A DNA stretch of 12,124 nt, taken from assembly GCA_963169175.1 (NCBI GenBank), contig CAUJFK010000352.1, positions 1 through 12,124 on the forward strand, in the 5' to 3' direction. Positions 1-7,777 of this stretch are shown here, one piece after another. The notes under the pieces were generated by a model. The model saw nothing but the letters and a program-made list of their open reading frames with translations. It ran no database searches and was not told where the DNA came from. Made by a program: the position numbers and the translations under genes. This DNA is from Acidobacteriota bacterium. Lineage in GTDB: Bacteria; Acidobacteriota; Blastocatellia; Pyrinomonadales; Pyrinomonadaceae. Position 1 is the first letter of the stretch, and each line of letters begins with the position of its first letter.

Positions 1-35
1 TCCGCGGGAAGCCCCACGACCTGCGCCTTGTGCGC

Positions 36-1703
36 TTACTGGTCGGCGGTCACTTCGGCCGATCCGTCGTCTGCGCACAAGGTCTCCATAAATGGGCGCG
101 GGGTTGGGAACACGACTCGGCGGACATCCTTGTCGGCAGGAAGTTTGGCAAGCTCTTTGGCGATCTGGATAGCTTTTTCAAGCCCGCCGAATTCGTCAAC
201 CAGGCCGTTGGCCTTTGCCTGCGTTCCGGTCCAAACATGTCCTTGGCCAAGTTCATTTACTTTCTCGGGCGTCATGCCGCGGCCGGCGGCGACCTTGGGT
301 ACAAAGTTGTCAAAGTAGATGCTATTGGTCTGCGCCTCCATTTTCGCCCGCTCCTCGGGTGTCCATTTCACCGTTTCACGAAAGATGCCGGCGTTCTTGC
401 CGCGCATCACATATTCATTTGAGACACCGAGCCAATCGTAAAGCCCTTTGACCACCGGCTTGCCCATAAAAACGCCGATCGAGCCCGTGATCGTTGCCGG
501 CTCGGCCACGATCTTGTTCGCGTTGCATGCGATGTAGTAACCGCCGCTGGCCGCGACATCACCCATTGAAACGACGACCGGCTTTTTAGCCTTCGCGTTC
601 TCGATCGCGTACCACATAAGATCGGACGCGAGCGCCGAACCGCCGGGCGAATCGACACGGAGCACGATCGCCTTGACCGAGCTATCATCGGCGGCATCGT
701 TGACGGCGGCGACGATCGTGTCGGACCCGACCATTGCATCGCTGAACGGGCCGCTGGTCGAACGGCCGACGTTAATAGCGCCTGACGCGAAAATGACCGC
801 AACCTTTTCACCATTGTTGAGGCCCAGCGAATCAGACGGTATTTTTTTATATTCACTCGAGCGGACCGTGCGGAGCTTTTCATTCTGCCCATAACCGAGT
901 TGGCTGTGGAGTGCATCATAGACCTGTTCACGATAGAACGTGTCATCGATCAGCCCAAGTTCTTTTGCCTGACGCGCGTTGTACGGCGCGTCATCGATAA
1001 GCTTTTTCACATCATCGGCCGACTTTTTGCGCGATGCGGCGATAGCGTTGGTAAAGCGGCCGAAGTATTCATCCAAAAGCGCATTGATGACCTCACGCTG
1101 GCCTTCGCCCATTTGGGTTTTTGTGTACTGGTCGGGAGCGTTCTTATATTTTGGGCCGATCTGGATGACATCGGCCTCGATGCCGAGCTTATCCAGCGAG
1201 CCTTTATAGAACATCGCCTCGGCCGCAAAGCCGTTTATATAAATATCGCCTGAAGGCGGCAGATAGATATTGTCGGCGGCGGTGGCAATGTAATATTCCT
1301 TGTTCGATCCGATCTCCATATAGGCATAGACCGGTTTGCCAGACGTGCGGAAATCTGCAATTGCGTCGCGAAGCTCGTCGGCACGACCCCAGCCTATATC
1401 CGGAAAATTAATATCGAGCAGGACAGCGGTGATGCGGTTGTCCACCTTCGCCTTTCGCAGTTGGGTCAAAAGGCTTGTAAATGATTGCGGCTCGACAAGG
1501 CCGAGAGCACGGGCGACCCTGTCATCGGGCGTAAAGTCAGGCAGCGCACCACCGACATTCAATACCAGGACGCTGTTTTTCGCCACGTCCGGCCGCTCGA
1601 TGGAACTGACGATCAAGGCGATCCCAATGACCGCCACGAGAAAAAGGATCAACGCTATCGCGCCGCCGATGATAAGTACTTTTGCTGTTTTTGAGGTTGC
1701 CAT
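36..1703 (-). CDS. sppA: Signal peptide peptidase SppA, long (67K-like) form, family S49
   Basis: This 555-residue inner-membrane serine protease is expected to digest leftover signal peptides after secretion. A single N-terminal membrane anchor spans about residues 8-34. Two tandem S49 (ClpP-like fold) domains follow, as in the roughly 618-residue E. coli enzyme rather than the short form of Gram-positives. The nucleophile is visible as Ser386 in GDVAASGGYY (381-390). The general-base Lys is probably Lys187 in the KYKNA segment of the first domain, matching the YKSA lysine of E. coli. The GSIGV motif (407-411) and the region around RVDSPGGSA (349-357) are typical of the catalytic domain. The ATG at 1701-1703 places the anchor at the very N-terminus; no good Shine-Dalgarno precedes it. 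The gene stands alone, divergent from the response regulator, and stops with TAA at 36-38. The family call is firm; substrates beyond signal peptides are not evident. Confidence 0.95.
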   Translation of the reverse strand: MATSKTAKVLIIGGAIALILFLVAVIGIALIVSSIERPDVAKNSVLVLNVGGALPDFTPDDRVARALGLVEPQSFTSLLTQLRKAKVDNRITAVLLDINFPDIGWGRADELRDAIADFRTSGKPVYAYMEIGSNKEYYIATAADNIYLPPSGDIYINGFAAEAMFYKGSLDKLGIEADVIQIGPKYKNAPDQYTKTQMGEGQREVINALLDEYFGRFTNAIAASRKKSADDVKKLIDDAPYNARQAKELGLIDDTFYREQVYDALHSQLGYGQNEKLRTVRSSEYKKIPSDSLGLNNGEKVAVIFASGAINVGRSTSGPFSDAMVGSDTIVAAVNDAADDSSVKAIVLRVDSPGGSALASDLMWYAIENAKAKKPVVVSMGDVAASGGYYIACNANKIVAEPATITGSIGVFMGKPVVKGLYDWLGVSNEYVMRGKNAGIFRETVKWTPEERAKMEAQTNSIYFDNFVPKVAAGRGMTPEKVNELGQGHVWTGTQAKANGLVDEFGGLEKAIQIAKELAKLPADKDVRRVVFPTPRPFMETLCADDGSAEVTADQ

Positions 1704-1798
1704 TGTGTGAGTAAAATTCGTTAGGCCTAAGTTCTATATCGCCCTTTTTATCATACGCCTTTTCATGCAAGAAAGTTTGGGTTCCTGAAAACTGCCGG

Positions 1799-1886
1799 TT
1801 CGTGGGTTTCGTTTCTTTATTCGTGCTGTTCGCGGTGGCGAAGCCGGGCCGTGGACCACGAAACAAACGAAAATAAGACACGAAAC
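1799..1886. repeat. Imperfect inverted repeat of TTCGTG/TTTCGT units
   Basis: The left arm at about 1799-1827 is built of TTCGTG and TTTCGTTTC words. The right arm at 1855-1886 reads as the complementary CACGAAAC and ACGAAAATAAGACACG words. The arms pair imperfectly, with gaps, around a GC-rich centre that includes CGTGGACCACG (1850-1860). The layout resembles a degraded intergenic palindromic element, and the style recurs near 10163-10228 in this window. It encodes no protein. Whether it is a mobile (REP/MITE-like) family needs a genome-wide copy count. Confidence 0.45.
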
Positions 1887-1930
1887 CTGCAAAATAAGGA
1901 TCTTCCGAAGTATCCAAACGCACTTGAACA

Positions 1931-1972
1931 GTGGCTGGTTTTCCTGCCACCCCGGAGATTTTAACATCCGGG
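1931..1972. other. Two adjacent short hairpins
   Basis: GTGGCTGG and CCTGCCAC (1931-1938 and 1943-1950) form a stem with one T-T mismatch and a TTTT loop. Immediately after it, CCCGGA (1951-1956) and TCCGGG (1967-1972) form a perfect 6-bp stem around a 10-nt AT-rich loop. No T-run follows either hairpin, so they are not ordinary terminators. They lie about 165-205 bp before the response regulator start and could be a protein binding site or repeat debris. No function can be assigned. Confidence 0.3.
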
Positions 1973-2099
1973 AAGCCGTTTGACCTGCGCGGGCGGCGTC
2001 AGGAAACCAGTTTAAAGTTCGCCGCATCGAAGAAGTTTGTCTTTGAACTGATGTCCTTCCGACTGCAAAGCATGCCGGAATCTTCCGAATCGCCATATT

Positions 2100-2127
2100 T
2101 TGCGAGTTTTGGGGTTTCGGTTATAGT
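2100..2127 (+). promoter_or_regulatory. Possible sigma-70-type promoter of the response regulator
   Basis: A TTGCGA -35-like box (2100-2105, 4 of 6 consensus) is separated by 16 bp from a TATAGT -10-like box (2122-2127, 5 of 6). Transcription would begin near 2134-2136, at or just before the ATG of the regulator at 2136, giving a leaderless or nearly leaderless mRNA. This fits the absence of a Shine-Dalgarno sequence there. The call is inference from consensus matching only. Confidence 0.35.
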
Positions 2128-2135
2128 CGATTTTT

Positions 2136-3545
2136 ATGGCCAAAAAGGGATCCGTCCTCATTTGTGACGATGAAGAGATAATGCGCGAGGTGCTGGAAAC
2201 CATACTTTCCGGCGCCGGATATCGTGTGGAATTGTCCAAGACGGGTGAGGAAGCCATTGAGCTATACAGCCAGAAACCGTTTGACGTCGTCCTGATGGAT
2301 GTGTCGATGCCGGGCATGGGCGGCCTGACTGCTCTTGAGGAGCTGATAAAGCTTGACCCGGACGCGGCCGTGCTGATGATAACGGCATACGCCACATTCG
2401 ATACCGCGATCTCCGCCTGGGAAAAAGGTGCGGCCGGCGTGATAAGAAAGCCGTTCCAAAACGAACAGATCCTTACCTTTGTTGCCAAAGGCATCAAGAA
2501 GCGTCGGCACGAAGAAGAGCGACAGACGCTGCGGCAGGTAATGACGCGTTCGGTAAAGCGCGACGCGATCATTGGCAGGTCGGACAAAATGGAAGAGATC
2601 TTTCGGCTTGTCGAGCGCGTTGCTCCGGCACGGTCAACCGTTCTGATCACGGGCGAAAGCGGCACCGGCAAAGAACTCGTAGCAAAAGCCATCCACGAAG
2701 CCAGCCCGCGCACGGACAACCCATTTGTTGTAGTGAATTGTTCGAACATTCCGTCAGAACTGCTCGAATCGGAACTTTTCGGACACACAAGGGGTGCGTT
2801 TACCGGGGCCGTCGCGGCCAAGAAAGGGCTATTTGAGGTTGCGGACAGCGGTTCGATCTTTCTGGATGAGATCGGCGATCTGCGTCCGGAGATACAGGTG
2901 CGACTTCTGCGGGTCATTCAGGAAAGGGAGTTTACGCCGCTTGGTGAGACGACGCCGCTCAAGGTGGACGTTCGCATAATCGCCGCGACCAATGTTGACC
3001 TGAAAGAGGCGGTAAAGAACGGCATATTCCGCGAAGACCTCTATTACCGGCTTTCGGTCGTGCCCGTTGAACTGCCGTCACTTCGCCAGCGGCCCGAGGA
3101 CATTCTGCCGCTTGCCAAACACTTTATTCGCAAGTATAACGAAGAAAACCTTCGTGAGATGGCTGAAACTCTTTCTCCCGAAGTCCTTTCGCTTCTTGAA
3201 AACTATTACTTTCCCGGCAACGTACGCGAACTAGAGAACATAATCGAACGTGCGGTCGTTATCGCTCCGTCAAACGAGATCACGGTCGAATGCCTTCGGC
3301 CGGAGGTCCGCGACCCGAACCTTGCCTATGAGGCGGTACGGCAGGCCGAGGGTTCCGCCGCTGGGGTCGATCTTGCCCGCGGCGTGAATTTTTACGACGA
3401 AGTAAAGCGGTTCGAGATCGACATGATCCGCCGTGCCCTCGACCAGACCGGCGGCCACCAATCGCGGGCCGCGCGGCTTCTCGGGTTGAATGCAACGACA
3501 CTGAATTCGAAGATCAAATCCTACAATATCCATCCCCGCGTCTGA
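2136..3545 (+). CDS. NtrC-family sigma-54-dependent response regulator
   Basis: This 469-residue cytoplasmic transcription activator has the three classic parts. The N-terminal receiver domain (about 5-120) has the acidic pocket Asp11/Asp12, the phospho-acceptor Asp55 in LMDVSMPG, Thr83 and Lys105 (RKPF). The central AAA+ sigma-54 interaction domain (about 145-370) has Walker A GESGTGKE (173-180), the sigma-54 contact loop GAFTGA (220-225) and Walker B FLDEI with Asp244/Glu245. The C-terminal Fis-type helix-turn-helix is at about 425-469. All key residues are present, so it should be a functional ATP-driven activator of RNA polymerase-sigma-54, switched by phosphorylation. Length is normal for the family. 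No sensor kinase is in the window. The next gene downstream has a -24/-12 promoter, making it a likely target. The ATG at 2136 lacks a Shine-Dalgarno but starts the receiver domain at the normal place. The particular regulon is unknown. Confidence 0.95.
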   Translation: MAKKGSVLICDDEEIMREVLETILSGAGYRVELSKTGEEAIELYSQKPFDVVLMDVSMPGMGGLTALEELIKLDPDAAVLMITAYATFDTAISAWEKGAAGVIRKPFQNEQILTFVAKGIKKRRHEEERQTLRQVMTRSVKRDAIIGRSDKMEEIFRLVERVAPARSTVLITGESGTGKELVAKAIHEASPRTDNPFVVVNCSNIPSELLESELFGHTRGAFTGAVAAKKGLFEVADSGSIFLDEIGDLRPEIQVRLLRVIQEREFTPLGETTPLKVDVRIIAATNVDLKEAVKNGIFREDLYYRLSVVPVELPSLRQRPEDILPLAKHFIRKYNEENLREMAETLSPEVLSLLENYYFPGNVRELENIIERAVVIAPSNEITVECLRPEVRDPNLAYEAVRQAEGSAAGVDLARGVNFYDEVKRFEIDMIRRALDQTGGHQSRAARLLGLNATTLNSKIKSYNIHPRV

Positions 3546-3570
3546 TGCCCCTTTTCTGACCCGCGGCGTC

Positions 3571-3647
3571 GAATATTCATAAATTCGGAAATAAATTCAA
3601 GTTCATAGATGTCTGCTGATCTAGCGGATATGTAAATGCTGTGCACA
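3571..3647 (+). promoter_or_regulatory. Candidate upstream activator sites for the sigma-54 promoter
   Basis: Between the regulator stop and the -24/-12 promoter lie a direct repeat ATAAATTC (3579-3586 and 3591-3598, 12 bp apart), the palindrome GAATATTC (3571-3578) and the palindrome TGTGCACA (3640-3647). These sit about 50-125 bp upstream of the predicted start site, overlapping the range where NtrC-type activators bind enhancers. Which, if any, is bound is unknown. Confidence 0.25.
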
Positions 3648-3671
3648 TTAGAGTTAGTCACCACAAGCCGG

Positions 3672-3687
3672 TGGCACGAAAGTTGTA
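3672..3687 (+). promoter_or_regulatory. Sigma-54 (-24/-12) promoter of the TonB-dependent receptor gene
   Basis: The sequence TGGCACGAAAGTTGTA matches the sigma-54 consensus TGGCACG-N4-TTGCA at every fixed position except one: the C of the -12 GC is T. The GG at 3673-3674 and the GT at 3685-3686 have exactly the canonical spacing. Transcription should start near 3697, leaving a leader of about 65 nt before the ATG at 3764. A GCGAG-TT-CTCGC hairpin (3698-3709) sits at the start of this leader. The promoter lies 126 bp after the stop of a sigma-54 activator gene, which strongly supports the reading. Confidence 0.7.
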
Positions 3688-3751
3688 TTCCTGAAGCGCG
3701 AGTTCTCGCTATCCATTTCGGATCGATCAGAACACGAGGAGAAGTATTTTC

Positions 3752-3757
3752 AGGAGG
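3752..3757 (+). promoter_or_regulatory. Strong Shine-Dalgarno of the receptor gene
   Basis: A perfect AGGAGG lies 6 nt before the ATG at 3764. It fixes the true start of the receptor at the signal peptide, upstream of the internal amber codon, and shows that translation is expected to begin there. Confidence 0.85.
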
Positions 3758-3763
3758 AGTATT

Positions 3764-3973
3764 ATGAAGAGGTTTTTCGCCGCTTGTGTTTTGGCGGCAC
3801 TTGGTGCGATGTTTGTCATCGCCCAAACCCCCACTGGCCGTCTAACTGGCACCGTTTCGACTCCCGACGGAGTATTGCCGGGCGCGACGGTCGTCATTAC
3901 GTTTGTTCAGACCGGTAAGAGCAAGACGGTAACGTCCGGCAACGACGGGTCGTTTGACGTGCCTCAACTTTAG
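3764..3973 (+). CDS. N-terminal fragment of Oar-like TonB-dependent receptor, ended by in-frame amber
   Basis: This open frame gives 69 residues. It begins with a clear Sec signal peptide (Lys2-Arg3, hydrophobic core about 4-19, likely cleavage after FVIA at about residue 20). It continues into a carboxypeptidase-regulatory-like beta-sandwich domain: the segment around TGRLTGTVSTPDG and the GNDGSFDVPQL stretch are typical. The frame stops at TAG (3971-3973) in the middle of that domain, where relatives continue with a PGLYRV-like strand. Exactly that strand is read in the same frame straight after the stop. It is therefore the 5' part of the gene that continues to 7657, not an independent small protein. 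A strong Shine-Dalgarno and a sigma-54 promoter precede it. Unless the stop is bypassed, the product would be a short secreted fragment. Confidence 0.85.
   Translation: MKRFFAACVLAALGAMFVIAQTPTGRLTGTVSTPDGVLPGATVVITFVQTGKSKTVTSGNDGSFDVPQL
3971..3973 (+). other. In-frame TAG codon (codon 70) inside the receptor gene
   Basis: The local frame reads CCT CAA CTT TAG CCG GGG CTT TAC, giving Pro-Gln-Leu-stop-Pro-Gly-Leu-Tyr. A CAG-to-TAG transition (Gln to amber) is the simplest origin. The frame before and after is the same, with no other stop until 7655-7657. The gene's own final stop is also TAG, which argues against general reassignment of TAG in this genome. Confidence 0.9.
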
Positions 3974-4090
3974 CCGGGGCTTTACCGTGTTAACGTCTCG
4001 TCACAGGGATTTAAGGCCTTTATCGCGAATGAGGTCAAGATCGACATCGGCCGCGATTATAATCTGCCGATAACGCTCGAGGTCGGAAGC

Positions 4091-7000
4091 GTGCAGGAAA
4101 CGGTCGAGGTAACCGCCGGAGCGGATGTTATTACATCCACATCTGCGCAGGTGACCAGTACCGTCAGTCCGCAGCAGATATTGTCGCTGCCGCTCATCAC
4201 GCGTGATCCGCTTAACCTTACAACGCTGCAGGCCGGAACGGCGAGCAATGCGTTTCAGGGAACGTCGATCAACGGAATGCGCACCACGCTGACCAACATA
4301 ACGCGTGACGGCATCAGCATCAACGATCAGTTTATCAGGGCCAATGCGACCGATTTCGCACCTGGCCGTCCTTCGGTCGATGATACGGGTGAATTCTCGA
4401 TCTCGACATCGAACCAGGAAGCTGACCTCGGGTCAGGCGGTGCGCAGATCACATTGGTGACCCCGCGCGGCACCAAGAACTTTCACGGTGCGTTGTTTGC
4501 CTACAACCGGAATTCCGAGTTTGCGGCCAACAATTTCTTTAACAACCGGACCGGCGTCGCCCGCCCGTTCAGAAACCGCAATCAGTACGGCGGCAAGATA
4601 TCGGGCCCGTTCCTTCTGCCCGGCATTGGTGACGGCGGCGGCCCGCGGTGGTACAAGGACAAGGGTTATTTCTTCTTTGCGTACGAAGGCATAAAAGATC
4701 CGCTGTCGCAGCGTTATACGCGTCCGATCTTTACGCCCGAGGCACGCGGCGGAACCTTTAGATTTACCCGTGCGACGGCCGGCAACCCGATCAATAGCGG
4801 CGGCATTTCATGTCCGGCCGGCACTGTGGGATCGGTTTGTACCGTCTCGAACATTCTGACCTTTGCCCAGGCGCAAGGATTTCAGGGTATTCCGAATTCG
4901 ATCGATCCGATCATTCAGTCGCAGGTCCTCGACCCGATGCCAACCGTTGGAAACACCGCCGGTATTGGCGACGGCCTGAACACTACCGGTTACGCTCTCA
5001 ATCGTCGTTTCGATACGACCCGAAAGACGTACACCACAAGGATCGACGTGGACGTCACCGAAAAGGATAGTGTCAATGTCGTGTTTAGCTGGAACAAGGA
5101 AAATGTCCTTCGTCCGGATGTGGACACGGTCGGGTTTGACCCAAATCCGGATGTTACACAGTTTTCAAAGAACAAGACCGGTGTTGCGACCTATCGGCGA
5201 ATTGTCACAGACAACATCGTTAACGAGGCACGCTGGGGTATTTTCACCAGCCAGGTCCCGTTTGACCGCATCAGTGACTATCCGGCGTTTTTCCTTGGCG
5301 GACAGGGAACGACGAGTTCGACCACAGGCCTTGCCGGGCTTGTCCCGCAGCCGAACATCTTTCTCGACCAGGGAAGGAACAACAAACTATATTCGGCGGC
5401 GGACAACGTCAACTGGATCGTAGGCAAACACTCGCTCAAATTCGGCGGCCAGTTCCAGTTATACAAGGTGAATTCCTATAACGACGTTCTGATCGTGCCG
5501 AACTACATCATCGGCGTAACGAACGTGAACCCGGCGACAAGCACGACGCTGACGAGCGGCAACTTCCCAAATCAGGGCGGTGCCGGCAGTATCATCGATT
5601 CGTCGCAGCTTACGACCGCAAATTCGTTCCTGGCGATCATGGGCGGGTTGGTCAGCCAGCGTATTCAGGGCTTTAACACAACAAGCCCGACGTCCGGTTA
5701 CGAGGTAGCTCGCAACCTTTCACCTTTCCGCAACTCTAACCACTCGCTGTATGTTTCTGATCGGTGGTCCGTTGCGCGGAATCTAACCCTATCGCTCGGC
5801 GTTCGGTGGGAGATCTATCCTGCCATGAGGCTGAACAACGGGCTTTCGCTCGAGCCTGTTATCGCGGACCTCGACAACCCGGCGGCATCGCTTCTTGCGG
5901 GCAACGGCTCGTACGATGTTCTGGGAACAAACTCCGGCGAGCAGTACACCTACTATAAGACGGACTATGACAACTTTGCCCCGTCGATTGGTGTCGCGTG
6001 GACGCCGAGCTATGACTCGGGCATCGGTAAGCTGCTTTTCGGCAGTTCGGGCAGAAGCGTTTTCCGCGGCGGCTATAGCCTGGTTTACGGAAACGACTCT
6101 ATCATTACTTCGCTTAACTCGACGCTTGCGGCGAACGTCGGCCTCGGCCGTGCGTCGTCGTCGGCTATCGGCCCTAATGGGACGACGGCCCTGAACGACC
6201 GGTTGAGCGGCAACAACACGACGATCAATCCGCCGGCGTTCGTGGCCCCGCCGCGTTCGTTCCTGCAGAACAACACCGCATCGCAAGGCTTCTTCGGTGT
6301 TGCTAACGTTGTTGACCCGAATCTTCAGATCCCGAAGACCGAGCAGTACAGCTTTGGTTTTCAGCGTGAATTCTGGGGAAATACGGCGTTTGAGATCCGT
6401 TATGTCGGTACACGCAGCAAGGACCTTGCTCGTGGTATCGACCTGAACCAGATCGATGTTGTGGGCAATGGATTCCTTGCGGATTTCCAGCGTGCACAGG
6501 CAAATCTTGCCCTGTCGATCGCTGCCAATGGCGGCAACGTCAATGCGTCCACACCATTTTGCTCTGGCGTCACGCTGGGCTGTGTTCCGTTGACGATCTT
6601 TCAAAATGGAGGAGTTGGTTCGGCGGGCCACCTGGCGGTAGGTACAGGCGTTACGCTGACCACTTTCCGGTCCAGCCTTCAGAACGGAACGGTAGCGGAC
6701 CTGGCGCAGTTGTTCGTTTCAAATAATCTGAACAACCACCCGACGCTTGCCGCTCCGACGCGAAGCCCGTTCCTGAACTTCTATGAGAACCCGAATATCG
6801 GGCAGATCGAGCTGTTCACGAATGCCGGGTTCTTTAACTACAACTCGCTTCAAATGGAGATCCGCCGCCGGTTTACCGACGGGTTGTATTTCCAGGCTAA
6901 CTACACGTTCTCGAAGAACCTGACGGACACCGTTGGCACTTCGCAGAACTTGTTCGAGCCTTATCTGCAGAACGAAGATAAGGACCTTGACGTACAGCGC

Positions 7001-7657
7001 GCTGATTTTAACCAGACGCATGTCTTCAACTTCAACGGCATTTACCAGCTTCCTTTTGGAAGCGGCAAGCGCTTTTTGAACTGGAGCGGCGTTGCGGACA
7101 AGCTGTTTGGCGGCTGGGAGCTTTCGGGCCTCTGGCAATGGTCAAGCGGTGCACCGATCACGTTTGTTGACACGCGTGGAACGCTAAACCGAGGTGCCCG
7201 TTCGGGACGTCAGACGGCGTTCAGCAACCTGTCAAACGAAGAGATCCGTGCGCTGGCCGGCGTGTTTGAAGCGAATGGCAACATTTACTTCGTCAACCCG
7301 TCGATCATTAACTCGACGGGACGTGCTTCTGCCGGGTATATCTACTCCGGCTTGAACGCGAACGCTGCGTTTAACGGCCAGGTATTCTTTAACGTTGATC
7401 CGGGACAAACGGGCAACGTTGCGAGAACACTGATAAGCGGACCTAGAAACTTCAACGTCAATATGGCGTTGCTGAAGAACGTTAGATTTACTGAATCGAT
7501 GCGTGTTCAGCTGAGAATGGAGGCTTTCAACGTTTTCAATACGGTGAACTTCTTTAACAATACTCAGCTTGCGAACGTCAACGCGACAAACTTCGGCCAG
7601 ATCACATCTGCCGGAGCCGCCCGCCAACTGCAGTTCGCGGCGCGTTTCGAGTTTTAG
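4091..7657 (+). CDS. Oar-like TonB-dependent outer-membrane receptor, plug and beta-barrel part
   Basis: This is the main part of the large receptor; the frame is open from 3974. The GTG at 4091 (1188 residues) is only the first usable start after the amber codon and lacks a signal peptide, so the native start is almost certainly the ATG at 3764, for 1297 codons in all. The 3974-4090 stretch completes the regulatory-like domain. A plug domain follows (roughly the first 150 residues here, with LPLITRDPLNLTTLQ and an NGMR-like motif), then a long Asn- and aromatic-rich barrel. The chain ends with alternating residues and a terminal Phe (QFAARFEF), the usual signal for barrel insertion. Acidobacterial members of this Oar-like family are commonly 1000-1300 residues and are thought to import large ligands, perhaps glycans or peptides, using TonB energy. 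The ligand cannot be read from sequence. The coding part shows no other damage. A terminator follows at 7681. Confidence 0.85.
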   Translation: MQETVEVTAGADVITSTSAQVTSTVSPQQILSLPLITRDPLNLTTLQAGTASNAFQGTSINGMRTTLTNITRDGISINDQFIRANATDFAPGRPSVDDTGEFSISTSNQEADLGSGGAQITLVTPRGTKNFHGALFAYNRNSEFAANNFFNNRTGVARPFRNRNQYGGKISGPFLLPGIGDGGGPRWYKDKGYFFFAYEGIKDPLSQRYTRPIFTPEARGGTFRFTRATAGNPINSGGISCPAGTVGSVCTVSNILTFAQAQGFQGIPNSIDPIIQSQVLDPMPTVGNTAGIGDGLNTTGYALNRRFDTTRKTYTTRIDVDVTEKDSVNVVFSWNKENVLRPDVDTVGFDPNPDVTQFSKNKTGVATYRRIVTDNIVNEARWGIFTSQVPFDRISDYPAFFLGGQGTTSSTTGLAGLVPQPNIFLDQGRNNKLYSAADNVNWIVGKHSLKFGGQFQLYKVNSYNDVLIVPNYIIGVTNVNPATSTTLTSGNFPNQGGAGSIIDSSQLTTANSFLAIMGGLVSQRIQGFNTTSPTSGYEVARNLSPFRNSNHSLYVSDRWSVARNLTLSLGVRWEIYPAMRLNNGLSLEPVIADLDNPAASLLAGNGSYDVLGTNSGEQYTYYKTDYDNFAPSIGVAWTPSYDSGIGKLLFGSSGRSVFRGGYSLVYGNDSIITSLNSTLAANVGLGRASSSAIGPNGTTALNDRLSGNNTTINPPAFVAPPRSFLQNNTASQGFFGVANVVDPNLQIPKTEQYSFGFQREFWGNTAFEIRYVGTRSKDLARGIDLNQIDVVGNGFLADFQRAQANLALSIAANGGNVNASTPFCSGVTLGCVPLTIFQNGGVGSAGHLAVGTGVTLTTFRSSLQNGTVADLAQLFVSNNLNNHPTLAAPTRSPFLNFYENPNIGQIELFTNAGFFNYNSLQMEIRRRFTDGLYFQANYTFSKNLTDTVGTSQNLFEPYLQNEDKDLDVQRADFNQTHVFNFNGIYQLPFGSGKRFLNWSGVADKLFGGWELSGLWQWSSGAPITFVDTRGTLNRGARSGRQTAFSNLSNEEIRALAGVFEANGNIYFVNPSIINSTGRASAGYIYSGLNANAAFNGQVFFNVDPGQTGNVARTLISGPRNFNVNMALLKNVRFTESMRVQLRMEAFNVFNTVNFFNNTQLANVNATNFGQITSAGAARQLQFAARFEF

Positions 7658-7680
7658 TACCTTTCCGATTCTTACCACTG

Positions 7681-7714
7681 AGCCTGTCGGCCATTTGGCC
7701 GGCAGGCTTTTTTT
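7681..7714 (+). terminator. Rho-independent terminator of the receptor gene
   Basis: A 12-bp stem (AGCCTGTCGGCC with GGCCGGCAGGCT, one G-T wobble) closes an ATTT loop and is followed by six more T residues (7709-7714). It lies 23 bp after the receptor stop. This is a textbook intrinsic terminator and separates the receptor unit from the permease gene. Confidence 0.92.
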
Positions 7715-7777
7715 AATGTTGCGGCATCCTTCAGCCGGTTTCCAAACTTGGCCGGAGGCCTTAAACTCGTGTAAGAA

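Larger units (their letters stand above)
1704..2135. other. Intergenic region between divergent sppA and the response regulator
   Basis: This 432-bp stretch lies between two divergent genes. Short open frames in it show no recognisable protein. It contains a perfect 10-bp palindrome TTAGGCCTAA at 1721-1730, about 18 nt before the sppA start, which could be an operator. It also contains a long imperfect inverted repeat (1799-1886), two back-to-back small hairpins (1931-1972), and a possible sigma-70-like promoter just before the regulator gene. I found no convincing promoter for sppA. Confidence 0.6.

Noticed and set aside
1932..1948. TGGC...TGC pattern as a second sigma-54 promoter before the regulator
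   Set aside because: The spacing between the GG and GC elements is one base too long and the -12 lacks the TTGC form. The match arises from the hairpin at 1931-1950.
2012..2917. 301-codon open frame on the minus strand over the regulator
   Set aside because: It is antisense to the conserved receiver and AAA+ domains, and the translation is Ser/Arg-rich and unlike any family. It is a shadow frame.
3971..3973. TAG as a reassigned sense codon or pyrrolysine codon
   Set aside because: The same gene ends with TAG at 7655-7657, the site is a surface beta-sandwich position rather than a catalytic one, and no recoding structure beyond a 4-bp AGCC/GGCT repeat is evident. Mutation or error is more likely.
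5789..6631. 280-codon open frame on the minus strand inside the receptor gene
   Set aside because: It is fully antisense to a well-supported barrel sequence, its product is Arg-rich with no domain pattern, and it has no Shine-Dalgarno or promoter. It is a codon-bias shadow.
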